DNA of 64,000 nt from Pseudomonas syringae (lineage in GTDB: Bacteria; Pseudomonadota; Gammaproteobacteria; Pseudomonadales; Pseudomonadaceae): positions 19,739 to 83,738 of the forward strand of contig NZ_LGSI01000033.1 in the NCBI RefSeq assembly GCF_001698815.1, written 5' to 3'. The position numbers and the translations under genes were made by a program. Positions 19,573 through 31,135 of the stretch are shown here, piece by piece (position 1 is the stretch's first letter; every line of letters starts with the position of its first letter). The notes beneath the pieces were generated by a model. That model ran no database searches. It worked only from the letters and a program-made list of their open reading frames with translations, and was not told the origin of the DNA.

Positions 19573-20904
19573 ATGACCGCACCGACTGCAATTCGCCGAC
19601 TCAACGCCGCTGACCCTGATTTCGCACATCATCTGGATCATCTGCTGAGCTGGGAAAGTGTGTCCGATGATTCGGTCAACGAGCGCGTGCTGGAAATCAT
19701 CAAGGCTGTGCGCGAACGTGGCGATGCCGCATTGGTTGAGTACACGCAGCGCTTTGATGGTTTGCAGGTCGCTTCGATGGCGGATCTGATCCTGCCTCGC
19801 GAGCGTCTGGAACTGGCATTGACGCGCATCACCCCGGCCCAGCGCGAAGCACTGGAAAAGGCCGCGGATCGGGTGCGCATGTACCACGAAAAGCAGAAAC
19901 AGGACTCCTGGACCTACACCGAGGCCGATGGCACGGTGCTGGGCCAAAAAGTCACGCCGCTGGATCGTGCCGGGCTCTACGTGCCGGGCGGCAAGGCGTC
20001 TTACCCTTCATCGGTCCTGATGAACGCCATTCCCGCGAAAGTGGCGGGCGTCACCGAAGTGGTCATGGTCGTGCCGACTCCGCGTGGCGAAATCAACGAG
20101 TTGGTGCTGGCCGCGGCCTGTATTGCCGGCGTTGACCGGGTGTTTACCATCGGTGGCGCACAAGCGGTTGCCGCATTGGCCTATGGCACGGAAAGCGTGC
20201 CCAAGGTCGATAAAGTCGTCGGCCCCGGCAACATTTATGTCGCAACGGCCAAGCGCCACGTGTTCGGTCAGGTCGGCATCGACATGATCGCCGGTCCTTC
20301 GGAAATTCTCGTGGTCTGCGATGGCCAGACCGATCCGGACTGGATTGCCATGGACCTGTTTTCCCAGGCCGAACACGATGAAGACGCCCAGGCGATTCTG
20401 GTCAGCCCGGATGGCGAGTTCCTCGATAAAGTCGCCGCCAGCATCGCTAAATTGCTGCCGACCATGGAGCGTGCCGAGATCATCGACAAGTCGATCAATG
20501 GCCGTGGTGCGTTGATCAAAGTGGTGGATATGCAGCAGGCGATTGAAGTCGCCAACCGTATTGCGCCAGAACACCTGGAGTTGTCGGTAGCCGATCCGGA
20601 AACCTGGTTGCCGCTGATCCGCCACGCGGGCGCGATCTTCATGGGCCGTCACACGTCCGAAGCCCTTGGCGATTATTGCGCAGGGCCGAACCACGTCCTG
20701 CCAACGTCGGGCACTGCGCGCTTTTCGTCGCCGCTGGGCGTGTACGATTTCCAGAAGCGCTCCTCGATCATTTATTGCTCGGAGCAGGGCGCGTCTGAAC
20801 TGGGCAAGACGGCTTCAGTGCTGGCTCGAGGCGAGTCTCTGACCGCTCACGCGCGCAGCGCCGAATATCGAATCATCGACAGCACTGAAGGGCAGGGGAA
20901 CTGA
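19573..20904 (+). CDS. hisD: Histidinol dehydrogenase
   Basis: A 443-residue zinc-dependent enzyme that oxidises histidinol to histidine in the last two steps of the pathway. Family motifs are [29 protein letters not shown] and [19 protein letters not shown], the last carrying the zinc-site region. It starts 126 bases after hisG and its stop is one base before hisC. Confidence 0.97.
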   Translation: MTAPTAIRRLNAADPDFAHHLDHLLSWESVSDDSVNERVLEIIKAVRERGDAALVEYTQRFDGLQVASMADLILPRERLELALTRITPAQREALEKAADRVRMYHEKQKQDSWTYTEADGTVLGQKVTPLDRAGLYVPGGKASYPSSVLMNAIPAKVAGVTEVVMVVPTPRGEINELVLAAACIAGVDRVFTIGGAQAVAALAYGTESVPKVDKVVGPGNIYVATAKRHVFGQVGIDMIAGPSEILVVCDGQTDPDWIAMDLFSQAEHDEDAQAILVSPDGEFLDKVAASIAKLLPTMERAEIIDKSINGRGALIKVVDMQQAIEVANRIAPEHLELSVADPETWLPLIRHAGAIFMGRHTSEALGDYCAGPNHVLPTSGTARFSSPLGVYDFQKRSSIIYCSEQGASELGKTASVLARGESLTAHARSAEYRIIDSTEGQGN

Positions 20905-20905
20905 G

Positions 20906-21958
20906 ATGAGTAAATTCTGGAGTGCGTTCGTCAATGATCTGGTGCCTTATGTGCCGGGCGAACAGCCGAAGCTGACCAAGCTGGTCAAACTCAACACCAA
21001 TGAAAATCCGTACGGTCCATCACCAAAGGCCCTGTCGGCGATGCGTGCCGAGCTGACCGATGACCTGCGCCTGTATCCCGACCCAAACAGCGATCTGCTC
21101 AAGCAGGCAGTGGCCAGTTATTACAGCGTGCCGGCCAGCCACGTTTTTCTCGGTAACGGTTCCGACGAAGTGCTGGCGCATATCTTCAACGCGTTTTTCC
21201 GCCACGACAAACCGCTGTTGTTCCCGGACATCAGCTACAGCTTCTATCCCGTGTATTGCGGACTCTACGGCATCGATTTCGACGCCGTGCCGCTGGACGA
21301 ACATTTCCAGATTCGCGTCGAGGATTATGCCAAGCCTAACGGCGGCATCATTTTCCCTAATCCGAATGCGCCAACGGGTTGCCTGCTGGCCCTTGAGGCT
21401 GTGGAAAAACTGCTCAAATCCAGCCCGGATTCAGTGGTCGTAGTGGACGAGGCGTATATCGACTTTGGCGGCGAAACCGCGATCAGTCTGGTACAGCGTT
21501 ATCCAAACCTGCTGGTGACCCAGACGTTGTCCAAGTCGCGCTCGCTGGCGGGCTTGCGCGTTGGTCTGGCGGTTGGCCATCCGGATCTCATCGAAGCGCT
21601 GGAGCGGGTCAAGAACAGCTTCAACTCCTACCCGCTGGATCGCCTGGCGATTGTCGGCGCGACGGCGGCGTTCGAGGACCGTGAGCACTTCGACGCCACC
21701 CGCAATGCAGTGATCGCCAGCCGTGAAGCGCTGATCGTGGCGTTGCAGGGTAAAGGATTCGAGGTATTGCCTTCGGCGGCGAACTTCATCTTTGCCCGTC
21801 ACCCCGACCACGACGCAGCAGGGCTGGCGGCGCAGTTACGTGAACAAGGCGTGATCGTGCGGCACTTCAAGCAGGAACGCATCGTGCAATTCCTGCGCAT
21901 CAGCATTGGCACGCCAGAGCAGAATCAGGCGCTGCTGGACGGGTTGGCGGGGTTGTAG
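20906..21958 (+). CDS. hisC: Histidinol-phosphate aminotransferase
   Basis: A 350-residue class I/II PLP aminotransferase. K210 in [15 protein letters not shown] binds [14 protein letters not shown] near the N terminus and the DEAYIDF motif fit HisC. It converts imidazole acetol phosphate to histidinol phosphate. It is tightly linked to hisD. The gene lies convergent with algW, with a perfect palindrome between them. Confidence 0.96.
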   Translation: MSKFWSAFVNDLVPYVPGEQPKLTKLVKLNTNENPYGPSPKALSAMRAELTDDLRLYPDPNSDLLKQAVASYYSVPASHVFLGNGSDEVLAHIFNAFFRHDKPLLFPDISYSFYPVYCGLYGIDFDAVPLDEHFQIRVEDYAKPNGGIIFPNPNAPTGCLLALEAVEKLLKSSPDSVVVVDEAYIDFGGETAISLVQRYPNLLVTQTLSKSRSLAGLRVGLAVGHPDLIEALERVKNSFNSYPLDRLAIVGATAAFEDREHFDATRNAVIASREALIVALQGKGFEVLPSAANFIFARHPDHDAAGLAAQLREQGVIVRHFKQERIVQFLRISIGTPEQNQALLDGLAGL

Positions 21959-21976
21959 GTTGCAAGCGAAGTATCT

Positions 21977-22028
21977 GTAGGACCGGCTTTAGCCGGGAGG
22001 ACGCGCTCCCGGCTAAAGCCGGTCCTAC
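21977..22028. repeat. REP-type palindrome, family B
   Basis: Two perfectly complementary 23-base arms (21977-21999 and 22006-22028) beginning GTAGGACCGGCTTTAGCC are separated by GACGCG. It lies between the convergent genes hisC and algW and could also work as a bidirectional transcription end. A near-identical element is at 31136-31198. Confidence 0.85.
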
Positions 22029-22052
22029 GCAATGAAGCGCTAATTCGAGAGC

Positions 22053-23210
<1,158 letters not shown>

Positions 23211-23380
23211 TGAGCAGTCCTGAAAGTGGTTCGACGCTGCGGCTGGTCGCCCATCTGCGCCATAATGGGCGGCATTATACGAGCAGTTGCTGTCCTGTCT
23301 CGGAAATAAGCTGTACGAAAGTCTACGTTTTCCCGAGTCAGGACACTATCCGCTCTGAACCGAATATTCAGGAGTCTTTC

Positions 23381-24139
23381 ATGGCTGTTGCGCTGAGCAC
23401 CCTAGTAGAAGAAGCCGATCGCTATCTGAACAGCGCCCGCATCCAGGACTACTGCCCGAATGGTCTGCAAGTCGAGGGCCGCCCGCAAGTCATGCGCATC
23501 GTCAGTGGCGTCACCGCCAGTCAGGCGCTGCTGGATGCTGCGGTAGATGCCCAGGCCGATCTGATCCTCGTGCACCACGGTTATTTCTGGAAAGGCGAAA
23601 ATCCCTGCGTGACCGGCATGAAGCAGCGCCGCCTGAAAACGCTGCTCAAGCACGACATCAGCCTGCTGGCTTATCACTTGCCCCTGGACCTGCATCCGGA
23701 CGTGGGCAATAACGTGCAGTTGGCGCGGCAGTTGGACATCACCGTCGAAGGGCCGCTCGATCCGGAAAACTCTAAGGTCATTGGCCTGGTCGGCTCCTTG
23801 GCCGAGCCGATGACGCCTCGGGATTTTTCCCGGCGCGTTCAGGAGGCGCTGGGGCGCGAACCCTTGCTGATCGAAGGCAGCGAGATGATTCGACGGGTTG
23901 GCTGGTGTACTGGCGGCGGGCAGGGCTACATCGATCAGGCGGTGCTGGCTGGCGTCGATCTGTTCCTCAGCGGCGAAGCCTCGGAGCAGACGTTTCACAG
24001 CGCCCAGGAGAACAACATCAGTTTTATCGCCGCCGGGCATCACGCGACCGAGCGCTACGGTGTCCAGGCTTTGGGCGATTATCTGGCCCGGCGCTTTGCA
24101 CTGGAGCATCTGTTCATCGACTGCCCCAATCCGATCTGA
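23381..24139 (+). CDS. Nif3-like dinuclear metal protein (GTP cyclohydrolase 1 type 2 family)
   Basis: A 252-residue Nif3/YbgI-family protein. Metal-site histidines are visible in LVHHGYFWKG, AYHLPLDLHPDVGNN and AAGHHATERYG. Family members form hexameric toroids with two metals; the cyclohydrolase name comes from limited evidence and the cellular role is uncertain. Start MAVALSTLVEEADRYL follows AGGAGT at 23371-23376. It is divergent from algW. Confidence 0.92.
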   Translation: MAVALSTLVEEADRYLNSARIQDYCPNGLQVEGRPQVMRIVSGVTASQALLDAAVDAQADLILVHHGYFWKGENPCVTGMKQRRLKTLLKHDISLLAYHLPLDLHPDVGNNVQLARQLDITVEGPLDPENSKVIGLVGSLAEPMTPRDFSRRVQEALGREPLLIEGSEMIRRVGWCTGGGQGYIDQAVLAGVDLFLSGEASEQTFHSAQENNISFIAAGHHATERYGVQALGDYLARRFALEHLFIDCPNPI

Positions 24140-24163
24140 TCACCCAAACGAGGCGGTATATCC

Positions 24164-24182
24164 ATAGATCGTTTCGATCTAT
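24164..24182. promoter_or_regulatory. Perfect palindrome upstream of cysD
   Basis: ATAGATCG TTT CGATCTAT is an 8-base inverted repeat with a three-base centre, 112 bases before the cysD start and 25 bases after the Nif3-like stop. It may be an operator or an mRNA hairpin. It does not obviously match the long, weakly conserved CysB sites. Confidence 0.4.
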
Positions 24183-24293
24183 CCCGTCTCCTGAATAGAA
24201 GCAGGCGCTGTGCTAGAGTGCCGCCTCGAACACGGCCCGCTGGCCGTCCCGGGCGTCTGCCCGGTCAATAACGAATGCAATCCGTGAGTAGCC

Positions 24294-25211
24294 ATGGTCG
24301 ACAAACTGACGCATCTGAAACAGCTGGAGGCGGAAAGCATCCACATCATCCGCGAGGTCGCCGCCGAGTTTGATAATCCGGTGATGCTGTACTCCGTCGG
24401 TAAAGACTCTGCCGTCATGCTCCACCTGGCGCGCAAGGCGTTTTTCCCGGGCAAGTTGCCGTTTCCGGTAATGCACGTGGATACCCAGTGGAAATTCCAG
24501 GAAATGTATCGTTTCCGCGACCGCATGGTCGAGGAACTGGGCCTGGACCTGATCGTTCACGTCAATCCCGATGGCGTCGCGCAGGGTATCAACCCGCTGA
24601 CCCACGGCAGCTCCAAGCACACTGACATCATGAAGACCGAAGGTCTCAAGCAGGCCCTGGATAAATACGGCTTTGATGCCGCGTTTGGTGGCGCGCGTCG
24701 TGACGAAGAAAAGTCTCGTGCCAAAGAGCGCGTGTACTCGTTCCGTGACAGCAAGCATCGCTGGGACCCGAAAAACCAGCGTCCCGAGCTGTGGAATGTG
24801 TACAACGGCAACGTCAACAAAGGCGAGTCGATCCGCGTATTCCCGCTGTCCAACTGGACCGAACTGGATATCTGGCAGTACATCTACCTCGAAGGCATCC
24901 CGATTGTGCCGCTGTATTTCGCCGCCGAGCGCGACGTTATCGAGATGAACGGCACCTGGATCATGATCGACGACGAGCGCCTGCTCAATCACCTCAGCGA
25001 TGAGGACAAGGCACGCATCGTCAAGAAGAAAGTCCGTTTCCGCACACTTGGCGACTACCCGTTGACGGGCGCAGTCGAGTCCGAGGCCACCAGCCTCACC
25101 GACATCATTCAGGAAATGCTCCTGACGCGAACTTCCGAACGCCAGGGCCGGGTCATCGATCACGATGGCGCAGGGTCGATGGAAGAAAAGAAACGTCAGG
25201 GTTATTTCTAA
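24294..25211 (+). CDS. cysD: Sulfate adenylyltransferase subunit 2 CysD
   Basis: A 305-residue PP-loop ATP pyrophosphatase-family protein. The PP-loop is [13 protein letters not shown] (about 39-51), and [20 protein letters not shown] is a strong family segment. With CysN it makes adenosine phosphosulfate from ATP and sulfate, driven by GTP hydrolysis. The gene precedes cysNC by nine bases. Confidence 0.97.
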   Translation: MVDKLTHLKQLEAESIHIIREVAAEFDNPVMLYSVGKDSAVMLHLARKAFFPGKLPFPVMHVDTQWKFQEMYRFRDRMVEELGLDLIVHVNPDGVAQGINPLTHGSSKHTDIMKTEGLKQALDKYGFDAAFGGARRDEEKSRAKERVYSFRDSKHRWDPKNQRPELWNVYNGNVNKGESIRVFPLSNWTELDIWQYIYLEGIPIVPLYFAAERDVIEMNGTWIMIDDERLLNHLSDEDKARIVKKKVRFRTLGDYPLTGAVESEATSLTDIIQEMLLTRTSERQGRVIDHDGAGSMEEKKRQGYF

Positions 25212-25220
25212 GGGGTTGTC

Positions 25221-27119
25221 ATGTCGCACGTATCTGATTTGATCAGCGAGGACATCCTCGCCTATCTGGGCCAGCACGAACGCAAGGAAATGCTGCGTTT
25301 TCTGACCTGTGGCAACGTCGATGACGGCAAGAGCACGCTGATCGGCCGTCTGCTGCACGACTCCAAGATGATCTACGAAGATCACCTGGAAGCCATCACC
25401 CGTGACTCGAAGAAATCCGGCACCACCGGCGATGACGTGGATCTGGCGCTGCTGGTCGACGGCCTGCAGGCCGAGCGCGAGCAGGGCATCACCATCGATG
25501 TGGCTTACCGCTATTTCTCCACCGCCAAGCGCAAGTTCATCATTGCTGATACACCGGGCCACGAGCAGTACACCCGCAACATGGCCACCGGCGCATCGAC
25601 CTGCGACCTGGCGATCATTCTGGTGGACGCCCGTTACGGCGTGCAGACCCAGACGCGGCGTCACAGCTTCATTGCCTCGCTGCTGGGCATCAAGCACATC
25701 GTTGTGGCGATCAACAAGATGGACCTCAACGGCTTCGACGAAAGCGTTTTCGAGTCGATCAAGGCTGATTACCTGAAGTTCGCCGAAGGTATCGCCTTCA
25801 AGCCGACGACCATGGCCTTCGTGCCAATGTCGGCGCTCAAGGGCGATAACGTGGTGAACAAGAGCGAGCGTTCGCCCTGGTACACCGGCCAGTCGCTGAT
25901 GGAAATCCTCGAAACCGTCGAGATCGCCAACGACCGCAACTACACCGACCTGCGTTTCCCGGTGCAGTACGTCAATCGTCCGAACCTGAACTTCCGTGGT
26001 TTCGCCGGCACTCTGGCCAGCGGCATCGTGCACAAGGGCGACGAAGTCGTCGTGCTGCCGTCGGGCAAGAGCAGTCGCGTGAAATCCATCGTTACCTTCG
26101 AAGGCGAGCTGGAGCACGCAGGTCCTGGTCAGGCGGTAACCCTGACCATGGAAGACGAGATCGATATTTCCCGTGGCGACCTGTTGGTGCATGCCGACAA
26201 CGTGCCGCAGGTTACCGACGCGTTCGATGCCATGTTGGTGTGGATGGCCGAAGAACCAATGCTGCCGGGCAAGAAGTACGACATCAAGCGTGCGACCAGT
26301 TACGTGCCGGGTTCGATCACCAGCATCGTGCACCGCGTGGATGTGAACACCTTGGCGGAAGGCGCGGCCAGCTCGTTGCAGCTCAACGAGATTGGTCGCG
26401 TCAAGGTCAGCCTTGATTCGCCTATCGCTCTGGACGGCTACGACAGCAACCGCACCACGGGTTCGTTCATCGTCATTGATCGCTTGACCAATGGCACCGT
26501 CGCGGCAGGCATGATCATCGCCAAAGCGGTGGGCAGCAGCAGCGCCAATCACCACGGCAAGCTTGCCCATGTAGCGACCGAAGAGCGTGCCCAGCGCTTC
26601 GGCCAGCAACCGGCCACCGTGCTGTTCAGCGGCCTTTCCGGCGCTGGCAAAAGCACCTTGGCGTACGCGGTCGAGCGCAAGCTGTTCGACATGGGGCGCG
26701 CGGTGTTCGTGCTCGATGGCCAGAACCTGCGTCACGACCTGAACAAGGGTCTGCCGCAGGATCGTGCCGGACGTACCGAGAACTGGCGTCGTGCCGCTCA
26801 CGTGGCGCGTCAGTTCAACGAAGCGGGCCTGCTGACGCTGGCAGCATTCGTCGCTCCGGATGCCGAAGGTCGCGAGCAGGCCAGGTCGCTGATCGGTGCT
26901 GATCGTCTGCTGACCGTTTACGTCCAGGCGTCGCCAAGTGTCTGCCGCGAGCGCGACCCACAAGGTCTGTATGCCGCCGATGGCGACAACATTCCCGGTG
27001 AGTCCTTCCCGTACGACGTGCCGCTCAACGCCGATCTGGTCATCGACACGCAGTCGCTGAACCTTGAGGAAAGCGTCAAGCAAGTGCTGGAACTGCTGCG
27101 CAGCCGTGGCGCGATCTGA
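25221..27119 (+). CDS. cysNC: Bifunctional sulfate adenylyltransferase subunit 1 / APS kinase CysNC
   Basis: A 632-residue fusion. The N-terminal CysN GTPase has G1 GNVDDGKST at 31-39, G3 [11 protein letters not shown] and G4 NKMD, followed by EF-Tu-like beta domains. From about residue 460 an APS kinase domain follows with P-loop GLSGAGKST at 471-479 and the FVAP motif. Together with CysD it converts sulfate to APS and then PAPS. Such fusions are usual in pseudomonads. A terminator follows 22 bases downstream. Confidence 0.97.
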   Translation: MSHVSDLISEDILAYLGQHERKEMLRFLTCGNVDDGKSTLIGRLLHDSKMIYEDHLEAITRDSKKSGTTGDDVDLALLVDGLQAEREQGITIDVAYRYFSTAKRKFIIADTPGHEQYTRNMATGASTCDLAIILVDARYGVQTQTRRHSFIASLLGIKHIVVAINKMDLNGFDESVFESIKADYLKFAEGIAFKPTTMAFVPMSALKGDNVVNKSERSPWYTGQSLMEILETVEIANDRNYTDLRFPVQYVNRPNLNFRGFAGTLASGIVHKGDEVVVLPSGKSSRVKSIVTFEGELEHAGPGQAVTLTMEDEIDISRGDLLVHADNVPQVTDAFDAMLVWMAEEPMLPGKKYDIKRATSYVPGSITSIVHRVDVNTLAEGAASSLQLNEIGRVKVSLDSPIALDGYDSNRTTGSFIVIDRLTNGTVAAGMIIAKAVGSSSANHHGKLAHVATEERAQRFGQQPATVLFSGLSGAGKSTLAYAVERKLFDMGRAVFVLDGQNLRHDLNKGLPQDRAGRTENWRRAAHVARQFNEAGLLTLAAFVAPDAEGREQARSLIGADRLLTVYVQASPSVCRERDPQGLYAADGDNIPGESFPYDVPLNADLVIDTQSLNLEESVKQVLELLRSRGAI

Positions 27120-27141
27120 TCCTTGATCTGACGCTGTAACC

Positions 27142-27172
27142 AAAAACCCGCCAGATGATGGCGGGTTTTTTG
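27142..27172 (+). terminator. Rho-independent terminator of cysD-cysNC
   Basis: ACCCGCC and GGCGGGT form a stem with loop AGATGAT, flanked by A and T runs, 22 bases after the cysNC stop. Confidence 0.92.
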
Positions 27173-27189
27173 TTTGTGGCCTTGATCCT

Positions 27190-27275
27190 GTTGGAGCGAG
27201 GCTTGCCCGCGAAGCTTTTTCAGATTCGAAAAGTGTGGCGGATGTTCCGGCCTCTTCGCGAGCAAGCTCGCTCCC
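27190..27275. repeat. REP-type inverted pair, family A
   Basis: The left arm GTTGGAGCGAGGCTTGCCCG (27190-27209) faces the right arm CGCGAGCAAGCTCGCTCCCA (27257-27276). The arms belong to two related REP variants and the centre differs from the other family A copies. It lies between the terminators of cysNC and zapG. Confidence 0.75.
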
Positions 27276-27291
27276 ACGCCAGACCACACAC

Positions 27292-27328
27292 AAAAAACCC
27301 CGCCATTCATTTCAATGGCAGGGTTTTT
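27292..27328. terminator. Bidirectional terminator between cysNC and zapG
   Basis: Runs of A and T flank an inverted repeat: CCCCGCCAT (27298-27306) opposite ATGGCAGGG (27315-27323). It lies 20 bases beyond the stop of the minus-strand zapG gene and would serve mainly that gene. Confidence 0.8.
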
Positions 27329-27347
27329 GTGTGCAGCGTGTCGCGAA

Positions 27348-27785
27348 TTATTTTTTCAAACCGTAATGCTCATCCAGCATGCCTGGGGCATTCGGCATTT
27401 TCGGAGCGTAGTCCTTTGGCGGCTCTGCTGCGGTACGTGGCGGCGTCAGACGATCACGCTGGATTGTATTGGCCTCCGGGTGCAGCGCAGCGAGCAGGCG
27501 CTGGCGGGTCTGTTCATCGAGGGCCAGACGATTGGCGCCCTCGGCGAGGTGTTCCTGAACTTCCTGATAGCTCTGGGACAGCTTTTGCACCAGATTAGCC
27601 GTACTGTTGAAGTGAGTGACCACCTCGTTCTGATAATTATCGAAACGCTCCTGAACGTCATCCAGCTGGCGCTGGGTACCGTTGGGGGCGGTGTTGGGCA
27701 GCAGACGTGCGACCAGGAAACCGATAACCACACCGGCGACCAGCGCAAGGGTCGGCAACAACCAAACTAAGAGCGAGTGTTCCAC
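27348..27785 (-). CDS. zapG: YhcB/ZapG (DUF1043) membrane-anchored division protein
   Basis: A 145-residue protein with one N-terminal membrane helix (LLVWLLPTLALVAGVVIGFLV split at about 5-25), then a coiled-coil region (about 35-100; DDVQERFDNYQNEVVTHFN) and a proline-rich tail. YhcB in E. coli is needed for correct envelope growth and division and interacts with divisome and elongasome proteins. Length and layout fit DUF1043. Confidence 0.9.
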   Translation of the reverse strand: MEHSLLVWLLPTLALVAGVVIGFLVARLLPNTAPNGTQRQLDDVQERFDNYQNEVVTHFNSTANLVQKLSQSYQEVQEHLAEGANRLALDEQTRQRLLAALHPEANTIQRDRLTPPRTAAEPPKDYAPKMPNAPGMLDEHYGLKK

Positions 27786-27930
27786 GAGTCCTTCCTCTAT
27801 AAACGGCTTTGCTTTACGTTAACGGCTCGAACCTGCTCTGTATACCGCGACACGCTCACGGATACGTAACCGGCAGACAATCAGCTAGACGAGTCGACCC
27901 AATTCGAGGTCACGGAGTTCATTTTTGCTC

Positions 27931-28560
27931 ATGCGCGAAACCCCTGTTTTGATTGATGGCCCAGTGGGCCAGCTCGAAGCGCTTTACCTGGATCTGGCGG
28001 ACGCCAAAGGCCTGGCGCTGATTTGCCATCCTAACCCGGTACAGGGCGGCACCATGCTCAATAAAGTCGTCTCGACCCTGCAACGCACGGCTCGCGACGC
28101 GGGTTTGAGTACCCTGCGCTTCAATTATCGCGGTGTCGGCGCCAGTGCTGGCACCTCCGAGGCCAGTGCGGGCGAGGTCGAAGATGCTGTCGCCGTGGCC
28201 CGCTGGTTGCGCGAGCAGCAGCCCGACCTGCCGATCACCTTGTTCGGCTTTTCCTTTGGCGGCTACGTCGCGGCAACCCTGGGTGGGCGTCTTGAGGCCG
28301 GTGGCGAACAGCTGAAACATCTGTTCATGATCGCGCCTGCGGTCATGCGCCTGCGCCACCAGGATCTGCTGCCGCAGAACTGCCCGCTGACCCTGATCCA
28401 GCCGGAAACCGACGAAGTCATCGATCCGCAAGTGGTGTATGACTGGTCCGCAGCGCTGCCGCGTCCACATGAGCTGCTGAAAGTGGCAGAATGCGGACAC
28501 TTTTTTCACGGCAAGCTGACCGATCTCAAGGATCTGGTCATGCCGCGCCTTTCGAATTGA
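27931..28560 (+). CDS. Alpha/beta hydrolase
   Basis: A 209-residue small alpha/beta hydrolase of the dienelactone hydrolase-like group. The nucleophile elbow is FGFSFGGYVAA (about residue 108), the acid is in QPETDEVIDP, and the His is near the end in ECGHFFHG. The oxyanion region is ICHPNPVQGGTM. Substrate unknown. ATG 27931 is 13 bases from GGAG (27914-27917), while an in-frame TTG at 27925 is seven bases from it, so the true start may be TTG with two more residues. It leads a unit with trpS. Confidence 0.85.
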   Translation: MRETPVLIDGPVGQLEALYLDLADAKGLALICHPNPVQGGTMLNKVVSTLQRTARDAGLSTLRFNYRGVGASAGTSEASAGEVEDAVAVARWLREQQPDLPITLFGFSFGGYVAATLGGRLEAGGEQLKHLFMIAPAVMRLRHQDLLPQNCPLTLIQPETDEVIDPQVVYDWSAALPRPHELLKVAECGHFFHGKLTDLKDLVMPRLSN

Positions 28561-28584
28561 TGACAGCCCGATAAGCGACCCGCC

Positions 28585-29934
28585 ATGACCACTCGTATCC
28601 TGACCGGTATCACCACCACCGGCACACCTCACCTGGGCAACTACGCAGGCGCTATTCGCCCGGCCATCGTTGCCAGCCGCGAGAGCGGTGCTGATTCGTT
28701 CTATTTTCTGGCTGACTACCACGCCTTGATCAAATGCGATGACCCGCTGCGCATCCAGCGCTCGCGTCTGGAAATCGCCGCGACCTGGCTGGCTGCGGGC
28801 CTCGATGTGGACCGCGTGACGTTTTATCGCCAATCCGACATCCCGGAAATCCCGGAGCTGACCTGGCTGTTGACCTGCGTGGCGGCCAAGGGCTTGCTCA
28901 ACCGCGCTCACGCTTACAAAGCGTCGGTGGACAAGAACGTCGAGACCGGCGAAGACCCGGACGCCGGCATCACCATGGGCTTGTACAGCTACCCGGTGCT
29001 GATGGCGGCGGACATTCTGATGTTCAACGCCCACAAGGTGCCGGTCGGTCGCGACCAGATCCAGCACGTGGAAATGGCCCGTGATATCGGCCAGCGCTTC
29101 AATCACCTGTTCGGCCAGGGCAAGGAGTTTTTCGTCATGCCCGAAGCCCTGATCGAGGAAAGCGTTGCCACGCTGCCGGGTCTGGACGGGCGCAAGATGT
29201 CGAAAAGCTACGACAACACGATCCCGTTGTTCAGCAATGCCAAAGAGCTGAAAGACGCGATTTCGCGCATCGTCACCGACTCCCGCGCGCCGGGTGAAGC
29301 CAAGGATCCGGACAACTCGCACCTGTTCACCCTCTATCAGGCCTTCGCAACGCCTGAGCAGAACGCTGAGTTCCGTTCCGAGTTGTTGCAGGGCCTGGGC
29401 TGGGGCGAGGCGAAGAATCGCTTGTTCACCCTGCTGGACAGTCAGCTGGGCGAAGCGCGCGAAAACTACCATCGTCTGATCGAGCGTCCCGCCGATCTGG
29501 AAGACATTCTGCTCGCAGGCGCCCAGAAGGCCCGCAGTGTTGCGACGCCGTTCCTTGGCGAATTGCGCGAAGCCGTCGGCTTGCGCTCGTTCCGCAGCAA
29601 CGTTCAGGTAGCGACCGCCGAGAAGAAAAAAGCCGCCAAGGGCGCGCGCTTCGTCAGCTTCCGTGAAGACGATGGCAGCTTCCGCTTCCGTCTGCTCGCC
29701 GCCGATGGCGAACAGCTGTTGTTGTCGCGCAATTTTGCCGACGGCAAGGCTGCAGGCGCTGCCAGCAAACAGTTGCAGCAGGGCGGCGCGCTCGACATTC
29801 GCGCTGAGGGCGAGAGCTTCACTTTGTGGCTTGATGGCCAATGTGTGGCCGACAGCCCGGCATTTGCCGATGCCACGGCCCGGGATGCAGCCATCGAAAG
29901 CCTGAAAACGGCCCTGACCCCCCAACAGGACTGA
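28585..29934 (+). CDS. trpS: Tryptophanyl-tRNA synthetase with C-terminal extension
   Basis: A 449-residue class I synthetase. The HIGH-equivalent is PHLGN at 15-19 and KMSKS is at 204-208. E. coli TrpS is 334 residues; here about 110 extra residues follow. The tail holds two copies of a pattern like DUF1508/YegP: residues about 355-400 (FVSFREDDGSFRFRLLAADG) and about 404-445 (SFTLWLDGQCVADSPAF). Long TrpS forms are known in pseudomonads; the role of the tail is not evident. A strong terminator follows. Confidence 0.96.
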   Translation: MTTRILTGITTTGTPHLGNYAGAIRPAIVASRESGADSFYFLADYHALIKCDDPLRIQRSRLEIAATWLAAGLDVDRVTFYRQSDIPEIPELTWLLTCVAAKGLLNRAHAYKASVDKNVETGEDPDAGITMGLYSYPVLMAADILMFNAHKVPVGRDQIQHVEMARDIGQRFNHLFGQGKEFFVMPEALIEESVATLPGLDGRKMSKSYDNTIPLFSNAKELKDAISRIVTDSRAPGEAKDPDNSHLFTLYQAFATPEQNAEFRSELLQGLGWGEAKNRLFTLLDSQLGEARENYHRLIERPADLEDILLAGAQKARSVATPFLGELREAVGLRSFRSNVQVATAEKKKAAKGARFVSFREDDGSFRFRLLAADGEQLLLSRNFADGKAAGAASKQLQQGGALDIRAEGESFTLWLDGQCVADSPAFADATARDAAIESLKTALTPQQD

Positions 29935-29946
29935 TTGCCATTCTGT

Positions 29947-29977
29947 CGGGCCGTCGCTACAGTGACGGCCCGTTTTT
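29947..29977 (+). terminator. Rho-independent terminator of trpS
   Basis: CGGGCCGTC (29947-29955) pairs perfectly with GACGGCCCG (29964-29972) and five T residues follow. It stands only 19 bases before the zapE start. Confidence 0.9.
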
Positions 29978-29995
29978 GTTGCCTTGCTAACGAAT

Positions 29996-31090
29996 ATGAC
30001 CCCCCTAGAACGATATCAAGCAGATCTGAAGCGCCCCGACTTTTTCCATGACGCCGCGCAGGAAACTGCCGTGCGCCATTTGCAGCGTTTGTACGACGAC
30101 CTGGTCGCCGCGCACACCAGCAAACCGGGTATGTTCGGCAAGTTGTTCGGCAAGAAGGAGCAGGCTCCGGTCAAGGGTTTGTACTTCTGGGGCGGCGTAG
30201 GGCGGGGCAAGACTTATCTGGTCGACACCTTCTTCGAAGCCTTGCCGTTCGAAGACAAGGTCCGCACCCACTTCCACCGCTTCATGAAGCGCGTGCATGA
30301 AGAAATGCGCACCCTCAAGGGCGAAAGAAATCCGCTGACGATCATCGCCAAGCGTTTTTCCGACGAGGCGCGAGTGATCTGTTTCGACGAGTTTTTCGTT
30401 TCGGATATCACCGATGCCATGATCCTCGGTACGCTGATGGAAGAGCTGTTCAAGAACGGCGTGACTCTGGTTGCCACCTCGAACATCGTCCCGGACGGCC
30501 TCTACAAGGATGGCCTGCAACGCGCGCGTTTCCTGCCGGCGATTGCCCTGATCAAGCAGAACACCGAAATCGTCAACGTCGACAGCGGCGTGGATTATCG
30601 GTTGCGGCATCTTGAGCAAGCCGAGTTGTTCCACTTTCCCCTTGATGACGCTGCTCAGGAAAGCCTGCGCAAAAGCTTCCGCGCCCTGACGCCGGAATGC
30701 ACCAAAGCCATCGAAAATGATGTGTTGATGATCGAGAACCGCGAAATTCGCGCCGTTCGTACCTGTGACGACGTGGCCTGGTTTGATTTTCGCGAGCTCT
30801 GCGACGGGCCGCGCAGCCAGAACGATTACATCGAACTGGGCAAGATTTTCCATGCGGTGCTGATCAGCGGCGTCGAGCAGATGAACGTCACCACCGACGA
30901 CATCGCCCGCCGCTTCATCAACATGGTCGACGAGTTCTACGACCGCAACGTCAAGCTGATCATCTCGGCTGAAGTGGAACTCAAGGACCTGTACACCGGC
31001 GGACGCCTGAACTTCGAATTTCAGCGCACGCTAAGTCGCCTGCTGGAAATGCAGTCCCACGAGTTCCTGTCGCGGGCGCACAAGCCCTGA
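29996..31090 (+). CDS. zapE: Cell division ATPase ZapE (AFG1-like)
   Basis: A 364-residue AAA-type ATPase. Walker A is GGVGRGKT at 66-73 and Walker B is ICFDEFFVSDI. ZapE associates with the Z-ring and can reduce FtsZ polymer stability in E. coli. ATG 29996 gives the family N terminus MTPLERYQADL. In the full set of division genes seen downstream it is a peripheral factor. Confidence 0.94.
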   Translation: MTPLERYQADLKRPDFFHDAAQETAVRHLQRLYDDLVAAHTSKPGMFGKLFGKKEQAPVKGLYFWGGVGRGKTYLVDTFFEALPFEDKVRTHFHRFMKRVHEEMRTLKGERNPLTIIAKRFSDEARVICFDEFFVSDITDAMILGTLMEELFKNGVTLVATSNIVPDGLYKDGLQRARFLPAIALIKQNTEIVNVDSGVDYRLRHLEQAELFHFPLDDAAQESLRKSFRALTPECTKAIENDVLMIENREIRAVRTCDDVAWFDFRELCDGPRSQNDYIELGKIFHAVLISGVEQMNVTTDDIARRFINMVDEFYDRNVKLIISAEVELKDLYTGGRLNFEFQRTLSRLLEMQSHEFLSRAHKP

Positions 31091-31135
31091 CGGATCGCAT
31101 GGCTGGTTTGTGGGATCGGTTCTTATGACCGGCAC

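Noticed and set aside
24213..27293. Very long open frame antisense to cysD and cysNC
   Set aside because: It is opposite two unmistakable genes, has a repetitive Gly/His/Val-rich translation typical of antisense frames in GC-rich DNA, and lacks a ribosome site or motif.
27919..29925. Long minus-strand frame opposite the hydrolase and trpS
   Set aside because: TrpS motifs fix the plus strand; the opposite translation is low-complexity antisense.
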